From UMGS1696 sp964621165 (GTDB taxonomy: Bacteria; Bacillota; Clostridia; Oscillospirales; CAG-272): a stretch of 37,335 bases of DNA. Position numbers and translations under genes: made by a program. The stretch lies in NCBI GenBank assembly GCA_964621165.1, contig CAZULC010000019.1:1-37335 (forward strand). The letters run 5' to 3'. Shown here in pieces: positions 23,661 to 30,691 of the stretch. The notes under the pieces were generated by a model. That model was not told the DNA's origin. It did no database searches and saw only the letters and a list, made by a program, of their open reading frames with translations. Position 1 is the stretch's first letter. Each line of letters starts with the position of its first letter.

Positions 23661-25676
23661 TTAATCATTTGTCTCTGGCTTTGCTTTTTTGTCGTCAGTA
23701 GAGCTGAGCTGCTTTTTCAGGATAATTCCACCAAGCGCGGGCAGAGTCACGTCTATGGCATAGGTTTTGCTTCCATCCTCGCCGATAATCGGGTGGGAGC
23801 GGATTGCTTCCTCGTTGAGAATGTTCTTGCCGCCGAACTCATATTTGTCCGTAGTCATGACTTCCTCATATCTGCCGAGCTTGGGTACTTTCAGGGAGAA
23901 GTTTTCACGAACGACGGGCGCGAAATTGAGGGCTATGATGAGTTCCTTGCCCTTCTTGCTCTTGCGACGGTAGGTTATGATGTTCAGGTCGGCGAGGTCC
24001 GCGTCAATCCACTCGAAGCCGTCCCATGAGTCGTCGATTTCCCAAAGCTCCGGATTGTCGAGGTAGAAGCCGTTCATACTCTTTACAAACCGCTGCATTT
24101 CTATATGGCGGGGATACTCGGTCATGAACCATTCAAGCTCGTTCTCGTAGTCCCATTCCCTGAACTGTGCGTATTCTGTTCCCATGAACATGAGCTTTTT
24201 GCCCGGGAGGGTCATCATGTACATAATAAAGGTTCTCATATTGGCAAACTTGTCGTCGTAGCTGCCGAAACATTTGTCAACCAGCGACTTTTTGCCGTGT
24301 ACAACCTCGTCGTGGGATATGGGGAGGATATAGTTTTCGCTGAAGGCGTACATCATCGGGAAGGTGAGCTTGGTGTGCTTGTATTTTCTCGCCACAGGGT
24401 CGGTTGCGATGTAGTCGTACATGTCGTTGGCCCAGCCCATGTTCCACTTGAAGTTGAAACCCAGTCCGCCTTCATACGCGGGCTTTGTAATCATGGGCCA
24501 TGCGGTGGATTCCTCGGCTATCATGAGCATATCGGGAAATTCGCCGAAGACTGCAGCGTTGAGCTTTCTGAAAAACGCGATTGCCTCCAGGTTGTGGTTT
24601 GTTCCGTTGACATTTGGAACCCATTTGCCCGGCTCCCTGTCGTAGTCGAGGTAGAGCATTGATGCAACAGCGTCAATCCTCAGGCCGTCGGCATGGTATT
24701 CACGCATCCAGAACAGCGCGTTTGAAATGAGGAATGACTGAACCTCGGGTCTTCCTACGTCGAAGCAGCGTGTACCCCATCCGGCGTTTTCCTTGCGGTC
24801 TTCCCCCTGATATTCGTAGAGCGGCTGACCGTCGAATTCGTAGAGTCCATGCTCATCCTTGGGAAAATGCGCTGGAACCCAGTCGAGGATTACGCCGATT
24901 CCGTTTTCGTGCATTTTCTCGACGAAGTATCTGAAATCGTCTGGCTTGCCGTATCTGGAGGTAGGAGCGTAGTATCCGCATACCTGATACCCCCATGAGC
25001 CGTCAAACGGATGTTCCATAATCGGCATAAGCTCTACGTGTGTGTAGTGCATATCCTTCATATATGGCGCAAGTCTGTCGGCAATGTCGCGGTAGTTCAG
25101 GTAATGCTCGCCGTCCTCGGTGCTTTTTGAATCCTTGGTCTTCCATGAGCCGAGGTGTACTTCATATATATTAAGGGGTGCGCTGTAAAAATGATTGACC
25201 TTCGGCTTGAATCCTCTCTGTTTGGGACATACGGTGGACATTCTCTTTTTCATCCACTCGCCGTCGTTCCAAATGTGAGTCGACTCCTCGGTGATTATTG
25301 AGGCGGTTTTCTTGAGCGTCTCGGACTCGAAGGCATATGGATCCGCTTTAAGGTGAACCCTGCCGTCCCTGCCAGTGATTCTGTACTTGTAGAACTGGTT
25401 TGCAAGCAAAACGTCCGACTCGATTACCGCTTCCCATACACCCTGTTCGTTGAGCTTGTACATAGGATGTCCGCCGCTCCAGTCGGTGAAGTCCGCGTTG
25501 ATGCTTATATTAACAGCGTTAGGAGCCCACACGCGGAAGTAATACTTGAACTTTTCCCCGTCTTTTTCCTCGTGAACGCCAAGATAGTCATATGCTCTGT
25601 AGTTTGTTCCCTGATGGAAAAGGTATATCGGGAGTGAATTTTCATCCTTCAAATTTTCATTCTCAATTATTGCCAT
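23661..25676 (-). CDS. glgB: 1,4-alpha-glucan branching enzyme
   Basis: A 671-residue GH13 branching enzyme that introduces alpha-1,6 branches into glycogen. A CBM48 N-terminal module (FRVWAPNAVNISINADFTDW, residues 48-70) is followed by the barrel with DGLRIDAVAS (nucleophile Asp335), MIAEESTAWP (Glu388) and PISHDEVVHGK (Asp456), then GTEYAQFREWDYENELEW and a C-terminal all-beta domain. The long regions around YGKPDDFRYFVEKMHENGIGVILDWVPAHFPKDEHG identify it as a branching enzyme rather than an amylase. AAAGGATGG lies upstream of ATG 25676. It is the first gene of the operon, about 25 bases below the promoter at 25703. Confidence 0.97.
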   Translation of the reverse strand: MAIIENENLKDENSLPIYLFHQGTNYRAYDYLGVHEEKDGEKFKYYFRVWAPNAVNISINADFTDWSGGHPMYKLNEQGVWEAVIESDVLLANQFYKYRITGRDGRVHLKADPYAFESETLKKTASIITEESTHIWNDGEWMKKRMSTVCPKQRGFKPKVNHFYSAPLNIYEVHLGSWKTKDSKSTEDGEHYLNYRDIADRLAPYMKDMHYTHVELMPIMEHPFDGSWGYQVCGYYAPTSRYGKPDDFRYFVEKMHENGIGVILDWVPAHFPKDEHGLYEFDGQPLYEYQGEDRKENAGWGTRCFDVGRPEVQSFLISNALFWMREYHADGLRIDAVASMLYLDYDREPGKWVPNVNGTNHNLEAIAFFRKLNAAVFGEFPDMLMIAEESTAWPMITKPAYEGGLGFNFKWNMGWANDMYDYIATDPVARKYKHTKLTFPMMYAFSENYILPISHDEVVHGKKSLVDKCFGSYDDKFANMRTFIMYMMTLPGKKLMFMGTEYAQFREWDYENELEWFMTEYPRHIEMQRFVKSMNGFYLDNPELWEIDDSWDGFEWIDADLADLNIITYRRKSKKGKELIIALNFAPVVRENFSLKVPKLGRYEEVMTTDKYEFGGKNILNEEAIRSHPIIGEDGSKTYAIDVTLPALGGIILKKQLSSTDDKKAKPETND

Positions 25677-25702
25677 AGTTAATCCATCCTTTCTTTAACT
25701 CT

Positions 25703-25731
25703 ATTATACAATATAATTCCAATATTTGCAA
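25703..25731 (-). promoter_or_regulatory. Sigma-A promoter of the glycogen operon
   Basis: On the minus strand TTGCAA (25731-25726) and a perfect TATAAT (25708-25703) are 17 bases apart. Start of transcription is expected near 25696, giving a short leader of about 20 bases before glgB. Confidence 0.8.
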
Positions 25732-25994
25732 GTCCTTTTTGATAAATATGTTAGATTTACTTAAATTTTACTGCAAAATTTTCAACAGTATCACTAACAT
25801 TATTGCAAAAGGTACGGTTTTTAGCGGTTTTCGACCATGAAAATTGGATTTTGCTGCCATTTATGTTATTTTTATGGAGTATTATATCCGTCGGATTTTA
25901 TACAAATACAAAAAATCACGTCGTACTGCCGGACCTGGCGTATAATAATTCCTGCCTTTAGTATATCCCTGCAGGAGCAAAATACACAATAAAC

Positions 25995-26026
25995 GAAAAG
26001 CCCCGACTTTTTTCACGGAACTTTTC
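25995..26026 (-). terminator. Intrinsic terminator after mpg
   Basis: In the minus-strand transcript GAAAAGTTCCG pairs with CGGGGCTTTTC, two G-U wobbles included, around a 10-base loop, followed by GTTTATT. It lies just after the glycosylase stop and separates that operon from the glg operon. Confidence 0.6.
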
Positions 26027-26032
26027 ATGTAT

Positions 26033-26665
26033 TCATTTCCTGAAATCATTGGTATTGACGAAAAATCTCCACGGCTTGAGAGCGTCTTCCTCAGCGTAGT
26101 CTATTCCGATTCTTTTTCCTGTAAAAATCTCACCCGGAACAAATCCGTCGTCGCGGATGTAAAAATCACTGTCAGGGGATTCGAGAAGATCGCGCCCGTC
26201 AAGCTCTTTCGTTATATCCATTGCATTGCACAGCTTTCCCGGGCCGTTGGTCAGAGTGTGAATTTCTCCCTCCGTGAGAGAACTTATGCTTTCGGGAAGA
26301 TTTTTACGTCTGCTGTATCTCTTAACGTTTGCGTAAAGCCTGTCAAGTCCGATGTAAGGCTCTGCCGAGCGTATAAGTACAGCTTCCGGTACTCCTTCGC
26401 GGTTTGCCGTGACGTTCATGCAGGAGTACATGCCGTAAATCAGGTAGACATAGGAATATCCGCTGGCTTTATACATGGTTTTTGTGCGGTTTGTCATTCT
26501 GCCGCCGTACGCATGTGACGCCCGGTCAGCTGTTCCCATGTATGCTTCAGTTTCGGTAATGACGCAGGAGGTTTCTTCTTTTCCGAATCTGCGGACGAGA
26601 GTTTTTCCGAGTAGCCTCTTTGCGAGAGTCACACCGTCGCATGTGTAAAAATCACGGTTCATCAT
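26033..26665 (-). CDS. mpg: 3-methyladenine DNA glycosylase (AAG/MPG family)
   Basis: A 210-residue alkyladenine glycosylase that removes alkylated purines in base excision repair. The catalytic block CVITETEAYMG (Glu38 is the likely active-site acid) is followed by RASHAYGGRMTNRTKTMY, GYSYVYLIYGMYSCMNVT and LTNGPGKLCNAMDI, the standard family run. Length matches other bacterial members. GGGAGGA lies about eight bases before the ATG. It lies 47 bases below the VOC gene with no terminator between, so I infer a lexA-VOC-mpg transcript and hence possible SOS control. A terminator follows at 25995. Confidence 0.95.
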   Translation of the reverse strand: MMNRDFYTCDGVTLAKRLLGKTLVRRFGKEETSCVITETEAYMGTADRASHAYGGRMTNRTKTMYKASGYSYVYLIYGMYSCMNVTANREGVPEAVLIRSAEPYIGLDRLYANVKRYSRRKNLPESISSLTEGEIHTLTNGPGKLCNAMDITKELDGRDLLESPDSDFYIRDDGFVPGEIFTGKRIGIDYAEEDALKPWRFFVNTNDFRK

Positions 26666-26712
26666 AAGAAAATCCTCCCATGCCTGTTTTAATCTTTCCT
26701 GCCGCTGTTGTT

Positions 26713-27129
26713 TTATTCAGCGCTGATTACCCTGAAGAACTCGATCTCTTCCCCGGACGGTCCGTAGACAAAGCCGCAGTTCAGAGTCAGCTTCACCGGA
26801 GTTGAGTTCAGCGGAACTACATTTGGAGCGGACTTTTCCTCTGCGCCGTACTCCAATGCTCTCTTGTAGGCTGCGTCAACGTCGTCAGCTCTCAGGGCAA
26901 GATGTATGTAACCCGATTTTTTACGCTCTGCCGGCTTTCCTCCCGCGAAAAGCTCCACAATTCCGCCTTCTCCCATGTCGAGCATTGCGATTCGTCCGTC
27001 GCCCTCGCCCCAAATGGCGTAAAGCTTCATACCGAGACCTTCGGTGTAGAATTTGAGCGACTTTTCAAAATCAACCGCCGCGAGAGCTATGTGGCGAAAG
27101 TCCATTCCTTTGATTATTTCGTTTGCCAT
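26713..27129 (-). CDS. VOC (glyoxalase/dioxygenase superfamily) protein
   Basis: A 138-residue protein with two beta-alpha-beta-beta-beta units: MDFRHIALAAVDFEKSLKFYTEGLGMKLYAI, and SGYIHLALRADDVDAAYKRALEYGA. The four usual metal positions are filled (His13, the Glu of GGIVELF, the His of YIHLAL and the Glu of EIEFF), so a metal-dependent glyoxalase-I-like enzyme is plausible. Other VOC functions, such as antibiotic binding, cannot be excluded. The frame extends to 27177 and would overlap lexA; the ATG at 27129 has AGAAAGG about nine bases upstream and is preferred, leaving a 19-base gap to lexA. Confidence 0.85.
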   Translation of the reverse strand: MANEIIKGMDFRHIALAAVDFEKSLKFYTEGLGMKLYAIWGEGDGRIAMLDMGEGGIVELFAGGKPAERKKSGYIHLALRADDVDAAYKRALEYGAEEKSAPNVVPLNSTPVKLTLNCGFVYGPSGEEIEFFRVISAE

Positions 27130-27148
27130 GATTTTTGCCTTTCTTCCA

Positions 27149-27775
27149 TTATTTATAATAACGAATGCTTGCCACAACCTTGCCGAGAATCATCAGGCTG
27201 TTTACGATAATCGGAAGCATCGTCTTGTTTTCGGGCTGGAGTCGGAAATGTCCCTCTTCTTTGTAGAAGGTCTTAACTGTGGCTTCGTCGTCAATTAATG
27301 CCACGACTATGTCTCCGTTTTCAGCCATTGCGGTTTTCTCAACGATTACGATATCTCCGTCCATGATTCCGGCTTCAATCATGCTTGTTCCCGTTACTTT
27401 GAGAGCGAACATTTCCCCGTCCGGAACAGGACTTATACCTCTCGGATATCTGACATAGCCTTCGTAATTCTCAACCGCCAAAATCGGCTGACCGGCCGTA
27501 ACTTTTCCGAGAATTGGAATATTGAGCTCTCCTCCGGCTTTTTCCGTATCTTCCTCGTAGGTTACTCCCTCGATTCTCAGGGTTCTGCTCTTTCCGTTTT
27601 CCTTCTGTATATATCCTTTTTTCTCCAGTTTCTCGAGGCAGGTATGTACAGTCGACGTGCTTTTGATGCTCAGCGCAGTGCATATGTCTCTTATCGACGG
27701 AGAATAGCCGTTATGCCTTATGTTTTCTTTGATATAATCGAAAACCAACTGTTCCTTCTGTGTTAGCGGTGCCAT
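27149..27775 (-). CDS. lexA: LexA SOS repressor
   Basis: A 208-residue LexA. The N-terminal winged helix begins APLTQKEQLVFDYIKENIRHNGYSPSIRDICTALSIKSTSTVHTCLEKLEKKGYI. The self-cleavage site is Ala94-Gly95 (VTAGQP), with catalytic Ser131 (GTSMIEAG) and Lys168 (EATVKTF). It represses DNA-damage genes until RecA filaments trigger cleavage. A GTG at 27787 opens the frame earlier but lies inside the GTGAGG Shine-Dalgarno, so ATG 27775 is the start. Its own promoter carries a LexA-like box, which suggests autoregulation. It is transcribed away from pckA. Confidence 0.97.
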   Translation of the reverse strand: MAPLTQKEQLVFDYIKENIRHNGYSPSIRDICTALSIKSTSTVHTCLEKLEKKGYIQKENGKSRTLRIEGVTYEEDTEKAGGELNIPILGKVTAGQPILAVENYEGYVRYPRGISPVPDGEMFALKVTGTSMIEAGIMDGDIVIVEKTAMAENGDIVVALIDDEATVKTFYKEEGHFRLQPENKTMLPIIVNSLMILGKVVASIRYYK

Positions 27776-27880
27776 TTCAAACCTCACTTTTTATTGCGGC
27801 AAGCTGTTCCCGTATTACGGCAGCACTGTTTTAAGTGCGTCTGGTCGGAAGAACAAAATTCCCACAAAATATTATGATAT

Positions 27881-27909
27881 ATTATATCATATTTTTTTCT
27901 TCTTGTAAA
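27881..27909 (-). promoter_or_regulatory. lexA promoter, sigma-A type
   Basis: On the minus strand TTTACA (27909-27904) and TATAAT (27886-27881) are 17 bases apart; the -10 is extended (TGATATAAT). The LexA-like box overlaps the -35. Confidence 0.75.
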
Positions 27910-27918
27910 CACTTGTTC
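27907..27918 (-). promoter_or_regulatory. LexA-box-like operator
   Basis: On the minus strand GAACAAGTGTTT fits the Gram-positive SOS box GAAC-n4-GTTC at seven of eight conserved positions. It overlaps the -35 of the lexA promoter, where bound LexA would block transcription. Confidence 0.6.
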
Positions 27919-28029
27919 TAAATATTTTTATGAATTTTTGCTATTTATTTTGTGAATATTTTGTCTTGACTGAAATTTAGCAAATAATATGACGAAAATG
28001 TAAAAATACAGATTTTTTCCAGTCGGCTC

Positions 28030-28058
28030 TTGAAAAAGGAAGTTATTTAGAGTATAAT
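28030..28058 (+). promoter_or_regulatory. pckA promoter, sigma-A type
   Basis: TTGAAA (28030-28035) and TATAAT (28053-28058) are 17 bases apart. The leader of about 85 bases ends in AAGGAG before the pckA ATG. I see no clear catabolite-responsive element. Confidence 0.75.
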
Positions 28059-28150
28059 CTAAGATAGGGAAGTAGGGGACTTCAGAAAATCCACAAGCCC
28101 TGCTTTCTGTAAATCAGTTCAAATTAATTTTATATAAAGGAGTTTTTGTA

Positions 28151-29935
28151 ATGGTTACTAACAACAAGTACGTCCTCTCATGGATTGACGAAATGGCCGC
28201 TCTCTGCACTCCCGACAAGATTGTCTGGATCGACGGAAGTGAGGAACAGGCTGACGTTCTTCGTGCTGAGGCTTGCTCGACAGGTGAGATGATAAAGCTC
28301 AACGAAGAAAAGCTTCCCGGATGCTACCTCCACCGCACAGCTGTAAACGATGTCGCGAGAGTTGAAGACAGAACTTTCATCTGCACATCCAAGAAGGAAG
28401 ACGCCGGCAACATCAACAACTGGATGGATCCCAAGGAATGTTATGAGAAGCTGACAAAGCTCTACCGCGGCTCCATGAAGGGCAGAACAATGTATGTTAT
28501 TCCCTACTCCATGGGTATCGTCGGCTCCGAATTCGCAAAGTACGGCATCGAGCTGACTGACTCCATTTACGTGGTTCTTAACATGCTCATCATGACAAGA
28601 GTCGGCAACGACGTTCTCACGGCTCTGGGTGACAGCGGCGACTACATCAAGGGTCTGCACTCCAAGGCTCAGCTGGATGAAGAAAACCGTTACATCTGCC
28701 ACTTCCCGGAGGACAACACAATCTGGTCCGTCAACTCCGGCTACGGCGGAAACGTTCTTCTCGGCAAGAAGTGCTTCGCTCTCCGTATCGCTTCCTACCT
28801 CGGCAGAAAAGAAGGCTGGATGGCTGAACACATGCTCATTCTCGGCATCGAATTTCCCAACGGCGAAGTCAAGTACATCTCCGCTGCGTTCCCCTCAGCA
28901 TGCGGCAAGACCAACCTCGCAATGCTCATTCCTCCGGAAATCTACCGCAAGCAGGGCTACAAGGTATGGACGGTCGGCGACGACATAGCATGGCTCAGAA
29001 TCGGTGCTGACGGACGTCTCTACGCTATGAACCCAGAAAACGGCTTCTTCGGCGTGGCACCCGGCACAAACGAAAAGTCCAACCCCAACGCTCTCCACAC
29101 CTGCATGAAGGATACCATCTTCACCAACGTCTGCCACAACCTCGACGACAACACTGTTTGGTGGGAAGGTCTTGACAACAATCCTCCGCACAACGCTGAA
29201 AACTGGCGCGGCGAAATCTGGGACTACACAAAGTACGATAAGGCTGACAAGGTTAAGACCTCCGGCGCTCATCCCAACTCAAGATTCACTGCAAAGGCTG
29301 TCAACTGCCCCTGCCTCTCCAAGGAATTCAACAATCCCGCAGGCGTTCCGATTTCCGCTATCGTATTCGGCGGACGTCGTGCAAAGACTGCTCCTCTGGT
29401 TTACCAGTCAACATCATGGCAGAACGGTACATTCGTCGGCTCCATCATGGCTTCCGAGACAACCGCGGCTGCTTCCGGTGCTGTAGGCGTTGTAAGACGC
29501 GACCCTATGGCTATGCGTCCCTTCGCGGGCTACAACATGGGCGACTACTTCGCTCACTGGCTTGAAATGGGCAAGAAGATTCCTCACGCTCCCAAGATTT
29601 TTCACGTTAACTGGTTCAGAACCGACGAAAACGGCAACTTCATATGGCCCGGCTTCGGCGACAACATGAGAGTTCTTCTCTGGATCCTCGCACGCTGCGA
29701 AGGAACTGTTGACGCTGACCTGACTCCTATCGGCTATGTTCCGAAGGCTGAGGACATCAACATCGAGGATCTTGACGGCGTTACTGTTGACACTATCCGC
29801 GACCTGCTCTCCGTTGACACCGAAAGCTGGAAGGCTGACGTTCAGAACATCAAAGACTTCTACGCTCAGATCGGCGACAGAGTTCCTGCAGAGCTTCTCG
29901 ACGAGCTTAAGGGTCTTGAATCCCGTCTTGGCTGA
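28151..29935 (+). CDS. pckA: Phosphoenolpyruvate carboxykinase (GTP)
   Basis: A 594-residue GTP-type PEPCK (the ATP-type has a different sequence). It interconverts oxaloacetate and PEP with GDP/GTP; in fermenting anaerobes it may run in the carboxylating direction. Diagnostic runs are YVIPYSMGIVGSEFAKYGIELTDS, the P-loop FPSACGKTN (residues 247-255), GDDIAWLRIGADGRLYAMNPENGFFGVAPGTNEKSNPNAL and NPAGVPISAIVFGGRRAKTAPLVYQ. The codons are strongly biased to C-ending forms (ctc, ttc, aac, gac), the mark of high expression in this window. AAGGAG lies eight bases before the ATG. It is a single-gene unit with its own promoter and terminator. Confidence 0.97.
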   Translation: MVTNNKYVLSWIDEMAALCTPDKIVWIDGSEEQADVLRAEACSTGEMIKLNEEKLPGCYLHRTAVNDVARVEDRTFICTSKKEDAGNINNWMDPKECYEKLTKLYRGSMKGRTMYVIPYSMGIVGSEFAKYGIELTDSIYVVLNMLIMTRVGNDVLTALGDSGDYIKGLHSKAQLDEENRYICHFPEDNTIWSVNSGYGGNVLLGKKCFALRIASYLGRKEGWMAEHMLILGIEFPNGEVKYISAAFPSACGKTNLAMLIPPEIYRKQGYKVWTVGDDIAWLRIGADGRLYAMNPENGFFGVAPGTNEKSNPNALHTCMKDTIFTNVCHNLDDNTVWWEGLDNNPPHNAENWRGEIWDYTKYDKADKVKTSGAHPNSRFTAKAVNCPCLSKEFNNPAGVPISAIVFGGRRAKTAPLVYQSTSWQNGTFVGSIMASETTAAASGAVGVVRRDPMAMRPFAGYNMGDYFAHWLEMGKKIPHAPKIFHVNWFRTDENGNFIWPGFGDNMRVLLWILARCEGTVDADLTPIGYVPKAEDINIEDLDGVTVDTIRDLLSVDTESWKADVQNIKDFYAQIGDRVPAELLDELKGLESRLG

Positions 29936-29967
29936 TTGAATCCGGCTTTAATTTATAATAAAATTTA

Positions 29968-29998
29968 GCGGCTTGGCATAAAGTTGAGCCGCTTTTTT
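29968..29998 (+). terminator. pckA intrinsic terminator
   Basis: GCGGCT (29968-29973) pairs with AGCCGC (29987-29992) around a 13-base loop, followed by a six-T run. The 3' arm and T-run recur at 30476-30502. Confidence 0.85.
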
Positions 29999-30004
29999 GT
30001 TTCT
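29980..30004 (+). repeat. Direct repeat copy 1 (terminator arm)
   Basis: AAAGTTGAGCCGC, six Ts and GTTTCT. The second copy at 30476-30502 is identical except for one extra C and one extra T. The two copies flank the IS remnant. Confidence 0.75.
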
Positions 30005-30114
30005 GTATATGCTAAAATGATATAACCCCACCAACAACAAAACAGTAAGTCCCCCAAAAATATGGTATAATGTAGTCACCACAACAAACATTCCATACAG
30101 GAGAGGGACTTCCC

Positions 30115-30483
30115 ATGAATATTATAGCACAAAAGGCAAACGGTTGTGAAACTTTCTTTGAGAAAAGGCAAAAGTTTTGCGGCTCGGCAATACGGCGTCA
30201 GCCTGTCAAGCGTAAAAAGGTGGTGCAAACGCTATGACGGAACGTGGCAGTCCCTTGCCGAAAGGTCACATCGTCCCAACAGCCACCCAAAAAGGCACAC
30301 GGTGGAAGAAGAAAAGTTGATAAAAGAAGCTTTTAAGGCGTATTTCCTCCGTTACGGCTGGGATGGGGTGACGCGGCTATTAAGGCAGATTACAAGCGCA
30401 GCTTCAGTGGAATGGTATACGCCGCAAAGCGAATCGGACTCGGGACGCCGAACAAGAAGAAAAAAACCAAGAACCAAAGTTGA
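30115..30483 (+). pseudogene. Insertion-sequence transposase remnant, helix-turn-helix part only
   Basis: The left part of a DDE-type transposase with a helix-turn-helix domain, probably IS481/IS3-like. The ATG at 30115 (after GAGAGGGAC) gives MNIIAQKANG, then a frameshift is needed to enter KGKSFAARQYGVSLSSVKRW, then CKRYDGTWQSLAERSHRPNS and HPKRHTVEEEKLIKEAFKAY. Near 30371 GTGACGCGG stands where GTGTACGCGG would be expected. Losing that T shifts the frame, after which AAIKADYKRSFSGMVYAAKR follows in +1 to a stop at 30481. The catalytic DDE domain is absent. Upstream, AAGTCCC (30047-30053) can pair with GGGACTT (30105-30111), hiding the ribosome site, and TGGTATAAT (30063-30071) is a promoter element. 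It is a dead copy. Confidence 0.75.
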
Positions 30484-30502
30484 GCCGCCTTTTTTGTTTT
30501 CT
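30476..30502 (+). repeat. Direct repeat copy 2 (terminator arm)
   Basis: Near-identical to 29980-30004. There is no GCGGCT arm close upstream (the nearest is about 100 bases away), so this copy is unlikely to terminate as well as the first. It starts inside the transposase remnant's last codons. Confidence 0.7.
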
Positions 30503-30504
30503 TA

Positions 30505-30533
30505 TTGATTAACCGCTTTTTTTATGGTATAAT
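30505..30533 (+). promoter_or_regulatory. Promoter for DUF362-ispE-GNAT genes
   Basis: TTGATT (30505-30510) and TATAAT (30528-30533) are 17 bases apart with an extended TGG element. The leader is about 150 bases and includes a possible stem CGCGGG (30548-30553)/CCCGCG (30591-30596) with a 37-base loop; I recognise no riboswitch class. Confidence 0.7.
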
Positions 30534-30691
30534 AGGCGAGGAGACTCCGCGGGTAAAAACGGCTCTTCTTCAGCTTAAATTTTAAAGAATCCCGCGAGAA
30601 ACGTCAACAGCTCCCGCAAAAACGTATCATACAAGTTATATTTCATACGTTTTATACACAATATATTACTTTAACAGAAAGTTGCATTATA

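Larger units (their letters stand above)
25677..26032. other. 356-base intergenic region, glg promoter and mpg terminator
   Basis: No gene. On the minus strand it holds the mpg terminator (25995-26026) and the glg promoter (25703-25731). The central part, 25740-25990, is AT-rich and shows no repeat or conserved structure that I can identify. Confidence 0.6.
27776..28150. other. 375-base divergent intergenic region between lexA and pckA
   Basis: No gene. Contains the lexA promoter (27881-27909), a LexA-like box (27907-27918), a second weaker half-matching site around 27849-27860 (GGAA-n4-GTTC on minus), and the pckA promoter (28030-28058). The stretch 27920-28020 is AT-rich with nothing else recognised. 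Confidence 0.6.
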
